NCBI RefSeq assembly: GCF_025698545.1
Contig: NC_068576.1
Location: forward strand, 1,929,501-1,993,500
DNA length: 64,000 nucleotides
Reading direction: 5' to 3'
DNA from: Gossypium raimondii
Taxonomy: Eukaryota; Streptophyta; Magnoliopsida; Malvales; Malvaceae
In this document: positions 34,868 to 47,799 of the stretch, piece after piece
Position numbering within the stretch: position 1 is the stretch's first letter
Layout of the letters: the number at the start of each line of letters is the position of its first letter
Position numbers and translations under genes: made by a program
The notes under the pieces: generated by a model
The model's database searches: none
What the model was told of the DNA's origin: nothing
The model's input: the letters and a program-made list of their open reading frames with translations, nothing else

Positions 34868-35029
34868 CTTTATTTTTTTATTATTTTTTAATACAAATAA
34901 TAACAAATTCTAATATGGTGAAATTTGAACTCATGAACCAATTTTTATAAAACCGCAATTTTTACCACTTCAACCAAAATTTTATTTCAATTATTTTTAT
35001 AAATTTTAATATTTTTCACTCAAATTGAT

Positions 35030-36213
35030 TGTATATAGACATAGTCGTGTGGTGGTGTGAGTGTGGTCGTGTGGGCCACACGGGCGTATGGGTTTTGGGC
35101 CAAGCCATGTAGGCCACACGGGTGAGGCCAATCTGGGCGTGTGGGCCCACACAGGCATGTGGGCCTATAATTCTGAAATTTTTCCTAGAGTCGCACGAGT
35201 CATTCTGATCGACTGTGGGCCAACCGTAGGGTCGGTAAAGGCTAGTCAAACCCTAGATTATGTGATATGATATCCTGATAGTTTGCTCTGAGTAGGACAC
35301 TGTTATGCATGTCTAATTATTCTGCTATATATATGATATCTGTATGCGAGCATGTTAAGCATGATATTTCTGAATTCGTAATCTGTAATTATGTTTGGGG
35401 TGTGAATTGTATATGTGGAGGAAGTATTCTGTATGGCGACCTTCGCCTATATTCTGGCAACTTGGCTGCATATTATCTGATATGTGTCATACCGACACAA
35501 CATGGTGTGTAGGAATTGGTGGGTGTTTTTTTAACCCCACATGATGTGATGGGATGGTCGGAGTTGGTGTGTAGAAGATGGGGGTAGAATTTTGTATATC
35601 TGTTCTGCATATCTGATTCTGTTATTTGTATCTGTAAAAGACATAGATCCGAATCTGAATCTGACCGTATATGTGATTTCTGTATGAATAGCATGTCTAT
35701 TTCTGTTGGGTGCACTCTGAATTTACGAAAAACTCACATTTGTTTGTCTGTTTTGTTCAAGTAATCCACGGACTTAAGCGGATCGGTGTGACAGAGCCTC
35801 TCGGTGACCACGAGTTCGTAAACGGTTTAAGATTAAGGTTAATTTTAATTTAAGGTTTATTTTGGAAGTTTTGTAATAATTGGACTCTCCGGACTATTTA
35901 TTTTAATTTTGGGATTTGAATTTTTGTTTTAACACTGTATTTGCGACGGTTATCTAAACGTGGTTTACTAAAACAAGGTTTTCTGAAAATACGAACGGGA
36001 TTTTTAAAATTTAAACGGTTTCTAAAACTTCCACTATAAAGAATACTTTGGCAAATGGATTAATTAGATAAGCATCAGGCAATAGTTGTAAAATTTGGAC
36101 GATTTGCCGAACAACTTTACAAAGTTTTGTCGAAATATCACTGTTTTCAAAACCCTTCTTTGTGACATCTTCGGATTCGATCATAATGTTTAGGCCGGGT
36201 CTGGGGTGTTACA
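35030..36213 (+). mobile_element. 5'-truncated Ty3-gypsy LTR fragment
   Basis: The right end, cggattcgatcataatgtttagg then ccgggtctggggtgttaca, is the standard 3' end of this LTR group. The left end is cut somewhere near 35030. It carries gtcgtgtgggccacacgggc palindromes (35045-35165) and the passage ggcaacttggctgcatattatctgatatg near 35455, which recurs in the fragment at 49770-50525. Short open runs within it are not genes. Confidence 0.7.
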
Positions 36214-37940
36214 CTCACTTCGTTTTTAGCTACAATAGGAGCAGTTCAATACGAAACAATGTCATTTATCCATTTTAATACTAAAACTAATAAAAACAAG
36301 CTTAAATATGCATGGTTAATCAAGTTAGCAACTTAAGTTTTCTAGTCCGAAATTCGCATATCTTTCGACTCGATTATACGTTTCCAATTCCGTCTTCACT
36401 AGAGTACTCACTGCTTCACAAGCTATCATTTAGCACCAATATTACACAAAGTGGCCAATGTTCTCTACTTCCTCTTTAACATGGTCAAATATACCAAGTA
36501 AACTTTCCATCCATTTTTATTTCTTTTTCACACTTCTAACAAGCTAGAATTCATCTTCTAATCATTTCCTATCCAAAAATATACCTATTTCACTTAATTT
36601 TTCTAAGCTTCCATCAATGTTCTTTAATGGCAACTTTCAAAATACTTGATAAAATAAAAAACTATTGGTATATATATGTAAAACAAACTTCAAAGATTCA
36701 AAATCTAGAAAAAATTGAAGAAAAATCATACCTTATACTTGAAATTGAAGGAAAATAATGGAAGCAATTTTTTCTTTCCCCATTTTTTGGAGTGAAAAGA
36801 AAGAAAGATGAGAAAGATGAACATATTTCTCTTTTTCACTTATTATAATATTAATTAATAAAATATTATTACTTAATAAAAAATCATTTAAAAGTGATCA
36901 TGAAACCATTGATTTTTTGAAGTAATGGTAAAATTGTCATTAAGTCTTTTCCATCAAAATAAAAATAAGATAATTACACTTTAGTCTCTAAAATTTTCTA
37001 ACTTATTCAATTTAATCCCTGAACTCGATACTGGATTCTTGACTTAACTACATGCTCCTACTAATAATCCTCTGTGTTTTCATGCCTGACTGTTTCCTCT
37101 AAAAACGATCACAATTTCTTATACTACTATTTATTTATAAATCACTTACTCAAAAACTTCTACCATAAATATTCTTCTTCTCTCGTTTTGTTTTTTTAAA
37201 GTGGGACTTTTAATTAGATCAAAATGAGTTAGAAACCACTTTAAAACAAAAGCTTAGCTAAGTAATATGAGATCTACCATTTTCAAGCCAAGAATCAACT
37301 TAAAATCAAGTGATCTATTGGAATCTTGATTAAATCATTTAAATCTCAAATTGAAATAAAGTTTAATCATAAAAAGTTAGAAGCTCACCTCGATTTTGTA
37401 AAATCAACGAGCTATTGACCTAATTCGAGCTAAAACATATGAAGATCTTTTGAGGATTTAAGGATGAAAATGTGATTAATCTTTGAAATTGAATGAGGAT
37501 TTTGTGTTTGGAAAGCTTGAAAATAAAAAAGAATGAACTAATTTCGGGAGAAAAGCATTAATTTGGTGTTTGGCAAAATTGTTTAAAGAGATGTAGAAGG
37601 GAGGGAAGGAGATGGTAGGTCATTTATATAACCAACCAAATTTTAAAAATTGGGCTTTTTCCCATTTGACCACCTACAGTTTCCTCCCTTTTTCCAAATT
37701 GGTCATTGTTTTTCAATTATAACCAATTTCAAATCTATTTTCAAATCAAATCTCGTTTTTAAAATCTATTTTAACCAAATTAATTCCCGAGCTCTTAATT
37801 TTAACCTCTTAACCTAAAATCTTTAATTTTAATTATTTTAATATTTTATATAATTATGCCTAATTATTTAATTATCTAACTTAATTACTGTTTCCAGTTC
37901 ACTAACCCAATTCTATTAATCTAATTTTTAGGATGTGACA
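36214..37940 (-). mobile_element. probable LTR of another gypsy family (start TGTCACATCC)
   Basis: On the minus strand the sequence starts TGTCACATCCTAAAAATTAG at 37940, a usual start of a second plant gypsy LTR type. The body contains cataccttatacttgaaattg and aagctcacctcgattttg, words commonly found in these LTRs. The other boundary is taken as the end of the neighbouring LTR and is uncertain. Confidence 0.45.
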
Positions 37941-40040
37941 ACTAAACATTTTCACATGATCATCATTTCAAATACCAATATGACATCAAGCAAAGTTCAC
38001 CAAATGACCAAAACATAATTGCCAATTCATATCAAAACATGACACAACCTTGAAGCTTAAAATTACATACCATTTTAACATTTATGTGACCATTTCAAAT
38101 CACAAACTTATAAATACACATTTATAACCAAAACGCCTATTTACATGCCACTATTAACCTATCCCAAAATGATAAAAAAAAAATCTACCGAGTCAATGAA
38201 CAGATAATGTGAACTCCAACTTGATTCCAGGCGACTACATAATTTTTTATGATCTACAAGAAAACAAACAAAATGGACATAAGCATACATAATGCTTTGT
38301 AAGTTCGTGCAGAATTTAACATGACTTACCCAAATTTAACATAACTTAATTATTGAACATACAATTATATAATTAAGAACCATGATATTCTTTGATGGCT
38401 TATGTAAACCACATACCCAATAAGGTTAGTTTCCTCACAATTGAGACATAAAACATTTTCATTCTTATGCATCACACACAAGTAAGCATACTTAATACAC
38501 ATTTCACCATTCACAAACAACAAAATCATACTATCATTTCCATTCCGTATGTCTCGTTTTTACCCGATAAACTATATAGCGAAATTATGTTGAATACTCG
38601 GGATAGAAATGCTTACACGAATTATGGGTCGAGATGGTAACATTACACACAGTTGCTCATACGAGCTGTGAAGATTCTGCAGCAAATGCAAGACCTTAGC
38701 CATCAATAAAACATTCAAGACCAGCACTCAAAACTGTAATAACCTTAATGATATGTTATTCGTACCCTAGTTGTTCATTAAGTTCATAAGGATCTCAATT
38801 TATATCCATATCAATCAGACCTTTGAACATCATCATATGCACATGAATGCAACTATATACATTCCCTTTTTCAATTTCAAACATCAATTATACCAACTTT
38901 TACAATTTAGTCCTTCCAATAATCAAAACTATTTTTCAAAGATATTCAATTACAAGTTATATATAAGTAAGCATATCAAACCAAAAAGTAATTATAAATC
39001 AGTTTAATTATTATATGAACTTACCTAATAAAAACAACAACAAACATGACACTAAGGAAAGTTAGCAATTTTTTCTTTTCCACGTTTATCTATCGATTGA
39101 TCCGTTTCTTGATTTATATAATGATTTAAATCAATAAACAATTCCCAATGCCTTATAATGTCTAAATATATGCATATGACCCTTTAATAACATTTAAAAT
39201 ATTTCATTAAACTTTTACCTTTAATTCAATTTAGTCCCTAAAATCAAAAGTTACATATTTTCACAATTAACCCCAAGACCTTAGAGCCAACTTTAATATC
39301 ATCCCATAACAGTTCCCAATCAACTAAATTTATAGGAAATTCATGTCAAATTTCAACATATTAACATTTTAGTCCTTATACTCAAAACTATCCAAATTCA
39401 CTTTACAAATTAGTTTTATTTCAACACCAAGCTTCAAGCTTAACCATTAACATCCAAAAGGATTTAAGAAAAACAATGGTAACTTTTCAAATTTATAGTA
39501 TTTTTACAAAATAGTCCATGAGTTAGTTAGATTAAGCTACAACGATCTCAAAAACATAAAATTTACTAAAAACGATCTTAGATTTAACTTACATGCAATG
39601 ACCAAAACTTTAAGGTGGCTTGAAAGTTTTTCTTCTTCCTTAAATTATGGTTTTTTTTCGGAGGAAAAGAAAATGAAAAAGATGACATGTTTTGTTTTGT
39701 TTTATTATATTATATTTTAACTTTACTTTTGACTAATAAAAATCTAAGCCCTAACCGTACGTGCCATTAAATTATGGTATATTTACCACATAAACCCTTA
39801 TACATTTACTATTCAAACCTTTTAACTAATAAAAATCAATATCGATTAACTTATACGACTTTTACGATTTAATCCTTTTTCCTTAATTGACCAACCAAAC
39901 ATCAAAATCATTGGATCAAACTTTAATATGGCACTCTATTAGACTCGTAAATATTAATTAGTAACATCTAAGGACCCACTCATCAGAATTGTGGTCCTGA
40001 AACTACTACTTTCGACACCACTGAAAAACTGGTTGTTACA
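37941..40040 (-). mobile_element. Ty3-gypsy LTR, truncated, start TGTAACAACCAG
   Basis: On the minus strand it starts TGTAACAACCAGTTTTTC and soon has agtagtttcaggaccac, matching the LTR at 10576-12729 (gtggtttcgggatcac). The passage ctcatacgagctgtgaag with tgcaagaccttagcc near 38690 also corresponds to sequence near 11500 in that LTR. The left end is not preserved. The open run 38771-39007 is part of the LTR. Confidence 0.65.
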
Positions 40041-40249
40041 AGCATAGTTAATGCCTCCAGTTAGTAGCTAAATCATATCTTTTGAGAGCAAAACTTTTTA
40101 TATATAAAGATATGATATTTTATATGAATCAACACTTGTACGCATCATGTCAATAAGTTGTGATAAGTACTCCCATTACAATTGGCATTTGGTTAGTAGC
40201 CAAATACAACCCATTTTAGAATTTTTGAATGTACAATATATGTTTAAGT

Positions 40250-41815
40250 TGCTCCATCATAATGATGCGATCCCGGTCGCATCATGTTACGACACAACTC
40301 GATGCTACCGAGATTGGTCCAAACTCGAGGGGCCCAAGTGCAAAATGAAGCTTTTAATTTTAGTTTGGTAATTTGGCTGCGGGAAAATACGGACTTTGAT
40401 TCATTAATTTTTAGTTATTTTAGTTTGTGTTTTTAATTATGTCATAGTTTACACATCATTAATATGTGTTCTGCATTTAATAAAGTCATGCATTATGTAA
40501 CTTTCATGTTAGTTAATTTTTGCATCATTAAATTAAGTCAAATTAGTTTAATTATGTAACTTTCATGTTAGTTAAATTTGCATTTCAAAATCATGCATTT
40601 AAGCATCTTAGTTTAATAAATGAGTTGCTGAACATTTATTCAACTCATCTTAGTTTTAATTAATAAGTGTTTTTGTTTAACTTTATTTAATAAGTGTTGT
40701 TCTTAATTAATCTAGTTCCTAGGATTATTTATTGATGCATGAGTTAAGTTCATTTAATTATGCTTCTTTAATTAAACTAGTTCTTGGAATAATTATTGCA
40801 TATATGTTTTAGTTTATTTATTTAAGTAAGTTTAGTGTGAGTTATGATTAATAAGTGTTTTCATGTGTTTAATAAACTCATTTTAATGTGTTTATTGCAG
40901 GTGACTTTTTAGCTTATAGTGGTTACAATTCAAGGCTGTTACACATTTAATTAAGTGGCTGTTCAAGTTCTTTTGAGTTACAATTAAAGGGGTTGTTATA
41001 AAGGGAGCTTAAAAATCATTAAAGGAGTTTTTAAAGAGCATTTTATGCCCTTTAAAATTCAGCAGCAACTCTTCCACTTCCAGCCGTTTTTGGAGCTTTC
41101 AAGAGAAATTAATCAAGCCTTTGAATGTCATTAAGGAGCAGGTTAAGAGATGGTGACTATTCAACTAGCCAAGGACAACTCAAGAGTCATTTTCTAAGCC
41201 ATTAAAGACATTCAAATCAGCTGAATTAAAGTGATTTTATGGAAGGAGTTATTTGGTTCAAAGAATAAGAAAAGACATCGCTTTTTTATGGCACATTAAG
41301 TGGATGTTTTTGACCATTCGATTACCTTGTTCTAGCATTATAAATAGATGTAATCACCATAGAGGAAGAACTTTTTGCTGAATATAGATGAAATATTTGA
41401 ATTGTGAGCTATCCAATTCTCTTTGTTCTTTCGGAATTGATTTGACTTATCAAGCATAGCTTGTGGCGTCCATCTATTCTTTGTTGCTGAACTTATCACC
41501 TTTGGTGTGGCGTTCAATATACCTTTGGTTCCCATCATAGTTGATAGTGGGTCAAGGTTCCTTGCTGTTTCCTTTAACCGAAAAACAACTGAAGACCATT
41601 TTGAGATTCGGGTCAACAATTCGTTATTGTTGGTTCATTTTTTTTGGTCTTAGCCATTTAATTTGTTATTGTTTCCTATCTATTTTATTCATTACCTTTG
41701 TTTGAAGTCATTAACTCTATTTTGTTACTTTTAAACCGAAACAATTCTATTCTACTCAATTCACGATCGAGCATCACTAACGACTCGAATCAATCACGAA
41801 ATGAGTTCGTATCAC
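40250..41815 (+). mobile_element. LTR-like region with promoter word, possibly Athila-type
   Basis: The region ends aatcacgaaatgagttcgtatca and has cattataaatagatgtaatcacc near 41336, a plausible LTR promoter. Several phrases such as tgtaactttcatgttagttaa recur at 40495 and 40555. The combination resembles LTRs of Athila-like gypsy elements, but no coding part is attached and the left end is unsure. The minus-strand run at 41338-41619 has no domain. Confidence 0.4.
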
Positions 41816-41825
41816 ATAATGTTGG

Positions 41826-43334
41826 GAATATATATATTAATTATGAATGTTATTAAATGTTTTAAATGAATTGGAGATTCAATTATGACGTGATTTGTGA
41901 TTACTATTTAATTTGATAGTTTTTCCAACATTAGGGGGAGATAAATAATAGATGGATAAATAAATCACTTTATTGCAAATTAATTGCCAGATGCAATTAC
42001 TAACCTGATGAGAATAAGCAAGTGTTATAAATCGGCTAACGTCTTTATTTGAATTGAAGTCCCAGTAGGACAATGTGTTCAAATGAAAGTAATGTGTGCC
42101 TGAAGCATGGTAGATTAATTGGTTCCAAAGGTGAAAATTCCCGTAGAAAAAAATAATAAATCAAGATGGTTTTATATTGGAGGTGATGATCCAAAAGAGT
42201 CCTAAGATATAACTAATTATTAAAACTCCGGAAGAGATTTAGATGCCTAAAATTGAAGATGGAAATAGTGAAAATAAAAAGATATCGATAAGTAATGTCA
42301 ATACGAAAAAATATAGAATCGTGAAAAATAGAAAGTTGTCGGCAACAATTTTGTATGCAATAGTATTGTTGAAATTATGAAAGAAAATGAGGATCTTGAA
42401 TAAAACTGTTAAAAATTATAGACATGGAATTGATTAGCCCAAATAAAATGACGCAATTTAAGTAGAATTAAATTTGGGAAGCTTTTGGACCAGTCGTCCA
42501 AATAACTAAAGGTATAAAGCGAGTGAGGGTACAAATGAAGTAGTTTTGCGAAAACAAAGAAGAATTACAAAGTTTTTTAGTAAGTCTTAGCATTGATTAT
42601 GAAAAAATATTCTTTTGTGGTGGATGCAATAACATTGAGGTATCTTATTAGTATGGCAATTTATGAAAAACTTGACATGCGTCTAATAATTGTTGTTACA
42701 ATATTTTATATGAATCATTATATAGTAAAGTTTATATTAAAATCCTTGAAGGATTTAGAAAGCTAAAAGCATATAAAAAATTCATGAGAAATTGTTTAAT
42801 ATGTTTGCATAAATATTTATATAAATTGAAATGATTTGAACACGTGGTAAATTCAACTCGGTGAATAATAGTGAAGGAAGATTATAAAATGATCCAAAAT
42901 CCACGTATATATTTTTATAAAAGGGCCATGATTAAAGTTTGTTGATTATTGTTGGAACTCCTAATGATATCAAAATATTTTTCCCCAAAATTATTCCTCA
43001 CGCATAACCTTCAGAAGAATGATGATATAAATATTTAATAAATTAGTTCAAGCTATTATTTGAAAATCTAGTATTCAAGATTGAAATACGTAGAATTTAA
43101 GATATCATGTGATGTTGTCATGAGGGGGACTAAATATGAGCTACTCTTTTTCTCTTAACCAAAGTTTTGTCCCATTGGACTTTCTTGGTAAGGGTTTTTA
43201 ATGGAACGACATATTATGCGTATTATAGATATCTGTACTTTTTTTTCCTTCACTAGAAATTTTTTTCACATAGTTTTTATCTTAGTATGGTTTTAACCAG
43301 ATACATTATCTACCAAAAGACACCCAAGGAGGAG
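41826..43334 (+). pseudogene. dead copia polyprotein (SIRE/Oryco type), heavily deleted
   Basis: Scattered translated pieces follow the order of a plant copia pol: FPTLGGD near 41927; INYKTPEE near 42215; a reverse-transcriptase piece with VVDAITLRYLISMAIYEKL then DMR near 42615-42680; GTPNDIKIF near 42956; LFLTHNLQKNDDI near 42995; and MRGTKYELLF near 43120. Frames change many times and stop codons are abundant, so no protein can be made. Whole sections (most of RT, RNase H) are missing. The aggaggag at 43327 just before the next LTR is a fair polypurine tract. Confidence 0.85.
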
Positions 43335-43545
43335 TGTTATGGATATTTTATTATTAAGTGGATGTTCATCAAGGTCAAGATAAATTTGATGTACTTTAGG
43401 ACTTCAATAGTCATTAGAAGTAAAATTTTATTTCATTTATACTTCTTATTTTTATAAATATAGACTTTGGAGACACATTCTCGTTGATGAATAAAAGAAC
43501 ATTCTCTTTTGCTATTTATATTTCTATTTAATAAAAATAAGTTTA
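43335..43545 (+). mobile_element. start of the copia 3' LTR
   Basis: It begins TGTTATGGATATTTTATT directly after the polypurine tract and continues gtggatgttcatcaaggtcaag. The words tataaatatagac (43455) and gaataaaagaacattctc fit promoter and end-of-transcript positions. The right end is not sharply defined and no 5' LTR is visible upstream. Confidence 0.65.
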
Positions 43546-44700
43546 TTTCATGTTCATTTGCATTTTTATGCTTTTAAATATATATTTTCTATTTTTCAAT
43601 GCTAGTTTCAAATCTGATATTTTTTAATTATTATTAGTTTATATTTTAAAATTTTTCTAGGTGTTTCTTAATTCATGCTTATGTAATGATTATATTTTAT
43701 TTTAATATATATTAAAGATTGATTTCCACATCACTCATGAGATAATTTAAAGAATAATTTACAAGTTCACTCAAATGATATTTTAATACCTTTACTAAAA
43801 AAATTTAAAAATTACATTATTAATTATTTTATTTTATTTTTCAAAAATTATATTTAAAGACGATGGTCGACATCTTGAGAATATCAAGAGGCCATCTTAT
43901 TTGATGCGGATAAAGGTGTTTATAGATCAGGCTAGGTCAAGTTTGAGTCGAATTTAAGTATGATATTAATATATTTTATACTTACTCAAGTTTAACTTAA
44001 CTAGAAATACGGGCCTAAAATTCTTCCCAAGCCCGTCTATGCTTATAAATGGTTAATCTAAATTAATTTTATGACTGCTCATATTATTTTTAAAAAGAAT
44101 TAAAAAAATATATTTATATTATTCTTAATTTAATATTTAATAAATTTAAATATTTTTATTTATTAAAATTTTAGATATACTCATCTTAACATTTTTTAGT
44201 ATTTACATTATAACAATATTATACATTTAATTTTTATGTGTTATAAATTACATGATATATAAAAATAATATAATAAAAAAATTATAAATTCTTAGAAAAA
44301 GGTCCAGCTTGGTCGGGATCGAGCTGGACCCATATTTTAAACGAAATGAATTTTTTGCCCAACTCCAAATTTTATAGGTCTAATATTTTTGCACAAACCC
44401 TCTCAAGTCCAAGTATTTAAATCCTTTTAAATTTATAAAAGATATTACGTTTTTATTTATAAGTAGTTTAAAATTAATATAAAATAATAATAAACAAAAA
44501 AGTTTAATGCTTTTAATTTACTTAAATAAAGAAGTTTTGTTCTATTACATCTCTTTTAATTTGTCATATTGGTACCTCTAAACTATTTAGCTAAGAAAAT
44601 ATAAATTCAAAATTAGAAATTTGAAGAGTTGGAAAGAAATTCAGTTTTAAAGAGAGATGTTTTTGGGTCTTGTTTAAAAGAAAATTGCTTTAGATTTTGC
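43546..44700. other. no gene seen; AT-rich spacer with hAT-like scraps
   Basis: At 43905 the words aaaggtgtttatagatcaggctagg and at about 44305 ggtccagcttggtcgggatcg resemble the (A)GGTGTTTATGGGCC family of hAT MITEs. A clean second end is not found. The rest is AT-rich. Confidence 0.4.
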
Positions 44701-46164
44701 TCGATTTGATGATTCTTGGAAATTCAAAATCAAGTTTTAAATGCTATTGGATTGTTGCACACCGGAGATAAAATTGAACTCTGGGCAGCTCTTGAAGCCA
44801 CCTTTGGATCAATCAACTCTCTAAACTATTGTAAAGTGTTTTTCTCAAAATTTTCAGATCTTATTTTCGAGTTTGAAATTTATGGATACACGAACTTTTT
44901 TCAGAGAGCTTTTGATAGGTAATAATTTATGATTATAATTACAGTTAATCATAATATCCCCAATTATCGATAAAAGAAATTCTAGCTTAATGTTTTCTTG
45001 GATTTACTGGATTTGTATATGTATTAATATCCAATTATCAGTGTTTTTCCCTAAATATTTATATGGTTTTATTACGTTGGGTTGATTGTGTTGTTGCCGT
45101 GAACAGGCATGAGGGAGGTGATAGCTGATTTGGAGTACTTTTATTTGGACTACTTAGTTGCAGGTTTCTGTTGGTACCTTCTCCAGGCTATGGACATCGT
45201 TGCTGAGGAACTAATGTTCTTCTTCCAGCCGCTGCTGCCCCTCTTTCACGGCTTTGCTCGTTCCTTGTTTTGCCTCGTCTTTATTTGCTTTGATTCTTGA
45301 TTTGTTTCACTATATAGTTTGATGATTAAACCCAGATTATTTTATAATAATCCCGATACGAATGTAATCTTTCAAATATAAATTTAATTTTTGGATTTTT
45401 TTTTAAAGCCAAAGAGAACTTCAGTTGAGCCAATTAGGTCTTATTTATGGAACAACTACATAAACAAAACTAGTAACAGTAATATAAACTCTTTCAGACT
45501 GAAATCCCTACGCCACTTAATACAGTACTCAATCTTCGAGCGACGGTCGGTGTTGAGTCAGCCCAGAATGAAGAAGGCTTCATATTACCATAATTGACGG
45601 TCAGAAAGAGCTTTCAAGCTGGTGAAAGATGTAATCAAGAATTGTTCTGGATCCATGAATTACAGACGTAAACTGGCATCTTTAACATATGTATCCCGCA
45701 CATATTCAGGCATAGATATGGAACTATATGAAAATTTTGGAAAAGTAATTGAACATACTATATTCAACATCAAAGCAGCAATAAAGAGGCAGAAAGGGAA
45801 GAGGAGAAGCAATACATTATTATCACACTTAACGATTATTCTGACTCGAAAGAGAAAGAGAATCAATGAGAAAGATTATCACCTATATTCCTTTTGACTG
45901 CCAAGTATGAAGATGGAGGCAATCTTCAAACCAAAAATGCCTCATGGTTTTATGTGTTCAACTTTCTACCCTATCCTCTCAAACAGCCTGTTCAAAACAA
46001 TGACAAAACATGATGCTACGATATATACTGTCGAATTCAACTTGGAAACAACTATGAAACGAGATCCCAAGTAGCTCCACAAGCATACAATTACATTAAC
46101 TACAATAGTCGCTGAAAAAAGACAACATAAAACAAGGATCTTACTTCACTATGCAGCCCTGATT
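44701..46164. other. unassigned region with short coding-like runs
   Basis: Three short open runs (44716-44922, 45109-45300, 45622-45897) have more balanced composition than the surroundings. The first and second could be joined by splicing at gatag|gtaat and gaacag|gcatg, but the first has no ATG and the join leads quickly to a stop. I recognise no family in any of them. They might be relics of a host gene or 3' flanking transcript of the minus-strand zinc-ribbon gene. Confidence 0.3.
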
Positions 46165-46962
46165 TTATCGTCCCCCACCAACTGCGAGCATATGTAAGCT
46201 ACTCAAAAACTCTTCAAGACCCTCAACATATCCACTATTTGTCACCCCTCTTTTGCTCGGCTCGGCTTCCGGCACCATCGATACACCTCTGCCATTGCCG
46301 TTCACTCTCTCACTCCTTTGCGTCTTAGCGTTTCTCACCACAGATCCTTCCCCTTTGGCTTTCTTCTTCCTCCTCTCCTTCTGCCACTTATCATCATCAT
46401 CATCATTATTAGTATCCTCAGCAGAAGAAATTTCTATATATATATCATCTTCATCGTAAAACACTCTTGGGGCAGATTTCTGGGCACTAGTTTGTTTACC
46501 TGCATTCTTGTTGTTAGGGCAAGCAAACATGGTTGAAACAGGTGACCAACGGGGGAAATTACCGCCCATGTTCTCACCATTCCCCGAAAATCCTAATGGG
46601 AAAAACCCCATAGTACACAAATACGTTTCCTTTCCGTCCACAGGCGGCGGCGACGGAATCACAACCGCATGGAAGGCTCTCCTGCAGTTCTCAGCCTGAC
46701 ACCTCAGTGTGCAATCCTCGTAAACCTTTGGATACTCGTAGAGAACGTAACAGTACGGACAAGCCGTCCAGAAAGTCAATGACTCTGAGTCGGGGGGTTT
46801 ACTAGGCCGAGTCGAATCGGTCTTCCAGGTCACATCGGTTGTGTCTGTCTCACTATGCTCCGTAGAAGGAGGAGTTGCCTGATTAATTTGACCCATCCGA
46901 GTCGACTCGGTCTGATCAAACTGACTGGAGGTAGCGTTTCCTGACTGATCCATTTGGCTCAT
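46165..46962 (-). CDS. zinc-ribbon protein related to DnaJ-type C-terminal regions
   Basis: This 265-residue open frame begins MSQMDQSGNATSS. At residues 63-97 it has TFWTACPYC, then YEYPKVYE, then CTLRCQ...C, with Cys at 68, 71, 84, 88 and 93: the single zinc-ribbon seen after the J domain in a plant family of large DnaJ-related nuclear proteins. Later parts contain GNFPRWSPVS, an acidic run of Asp (about 181-191) and a basic KERRKKKAKGEG segment, suggesting a nuclear location. No J domain (no HPD motif) is visible anywhere upstream. The open frame extends a little upstream of the ATG without a clear alternative start. It could be a real short gene, or the 3' part of a gene whose N-terminus has decayed; I favour the latter slightly. 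Confidence 0.6.
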   Translation of the reverse strand: MSQMDQSGNATSSQFDQTESTRMGQINQATPPSTEHSETDTTDVTWKTDSTRPSKPPDSESLTFWTACPYCYVLYEYPKVYEDCTLRCQAENCRRAFHAVVIPSPPPVDGKETYLCTMGFFPLGFSGNGENMGGNFPRWSPVSTMFACPNNKNAGKQTSAQKSAPRVFYDEDDIYIEISSAEDTNNDDDDDKWQKERRKKKAKGEGSVVRNAKTQRSERVNGNGRGVSMVPEAEPSKRGVTNSGYVEGLEEFLSSLHMLAVGGGR

Positions 46963-47460
46963 CGGAATAGGCCCAAGACGATTAATCCATGGGAGGATTA
47001 GTGTGTTTGAAACTAATTGATCCTGTCTGTCCCAGCGAAACCGATTTGATTAAATCTCCCTCCACCAAGGCGACACAGAGGGTGGGGCGAGTTGACTCGG
47101 GCAGATTGGTATTTAAACTGAATTGCCCTCCTTGTAATGTGGCATATCCATCTCCGCTACTGCTTCTTACCACGGATAGTGGTTGCGCAACTTGCGGTTG
47201 AGTTCCTTTGGGCAGAGGTGGCAGCATCTGCGTTTGCAGTGCTTAAACTGGGGTTGTTGTTGTTGATTGAGTTGACTCAGGTGTCCAAACTGAAAGAATC
47301 TCATCTCCTTCTTCGAAGGACAGGACAACACATTCCAAGCTTCGGAAAGGAAAGAGAGCCGCAGGATTCAAAGGGGGGGCGAGTTTCCTGTACTGAGTTG
47401 TTACGACTTCCATGGATTGAGTTAACGGAACCGAACCAATCAACAAAACGATTGAGTTAA
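46963..47460 (-). pseudogene. decayed N-terminal part of the zinc-ribbon gene
   Basis: Two consecutive minus-strand open runs in one frame (47446-47243 and 47227-46982) are separated by a stop and lie one base out of frame with the 265-codon frame downstream. The second contains PPLPKGTQPQVAQPL and SLGQTGSISFKHTNPPMD, a Gln/Pro/Ser-rich linker as found between the J domain and zinc ribbon of related proteins. The simplest reading is a single ancestral reading frame broken by a frameshift and a stop. An intron is possible but no good splice pair was found. Confidence 0.4.
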
Positions 47461-47559
47461 AGGAACCGAACCAATCAACAAAAAAGGAAAGAAACGTGGC
47501 TTTTTATATAAATAATAATAAAATTAATTAATTATGAAAAATATTTACGAAAAAAGAAT

Positions 47560-47790
47560 GTTTGCTACCATACCCGCGGGTGCCGCCTGACATGTCGGCA
47601 ACATCACTTCCCTTTTTTCAGTCAATCATCTTTTAATCATCATCGTTTAAAAAAAATTTTGTGTCGCCATCATGTCAAGCGACACCTATATATATATTTA
47701 AACATATCCATGAAAATATGAGTATTCACAATGAAAAAAATATTTTTTTAATGGTGTCATCACGCTGTCAAGGTGATGCGGTCGCGGCTA
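47560..47790. repeat. palindromic repeat array, left of the MULE relic
   Basis: Words gggtgccgcctgacatgtcggca, gtgtcgccatcatgtcaagcgacacc and gtgtcatcacgctgtcaaggtgatg each have inverted halves around a short centre. They match in style the array at 49430-49760. Confidence 0.6.
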
Positions 47791-47799
47791 ACCATCCCT

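Noticed and set aside
44716-45300. Possible two-exon gene
   Set aside because: No ATG in the first run, the best splice join soon meets a stop, and no family was recognised. Kept only as an unassigned region.
45622-45897. 91-codon open frame with basic C-terminus
   Set aside because: No recognisable domain and no clear gene context; possibly part of a transcript from the minus-strand gene.
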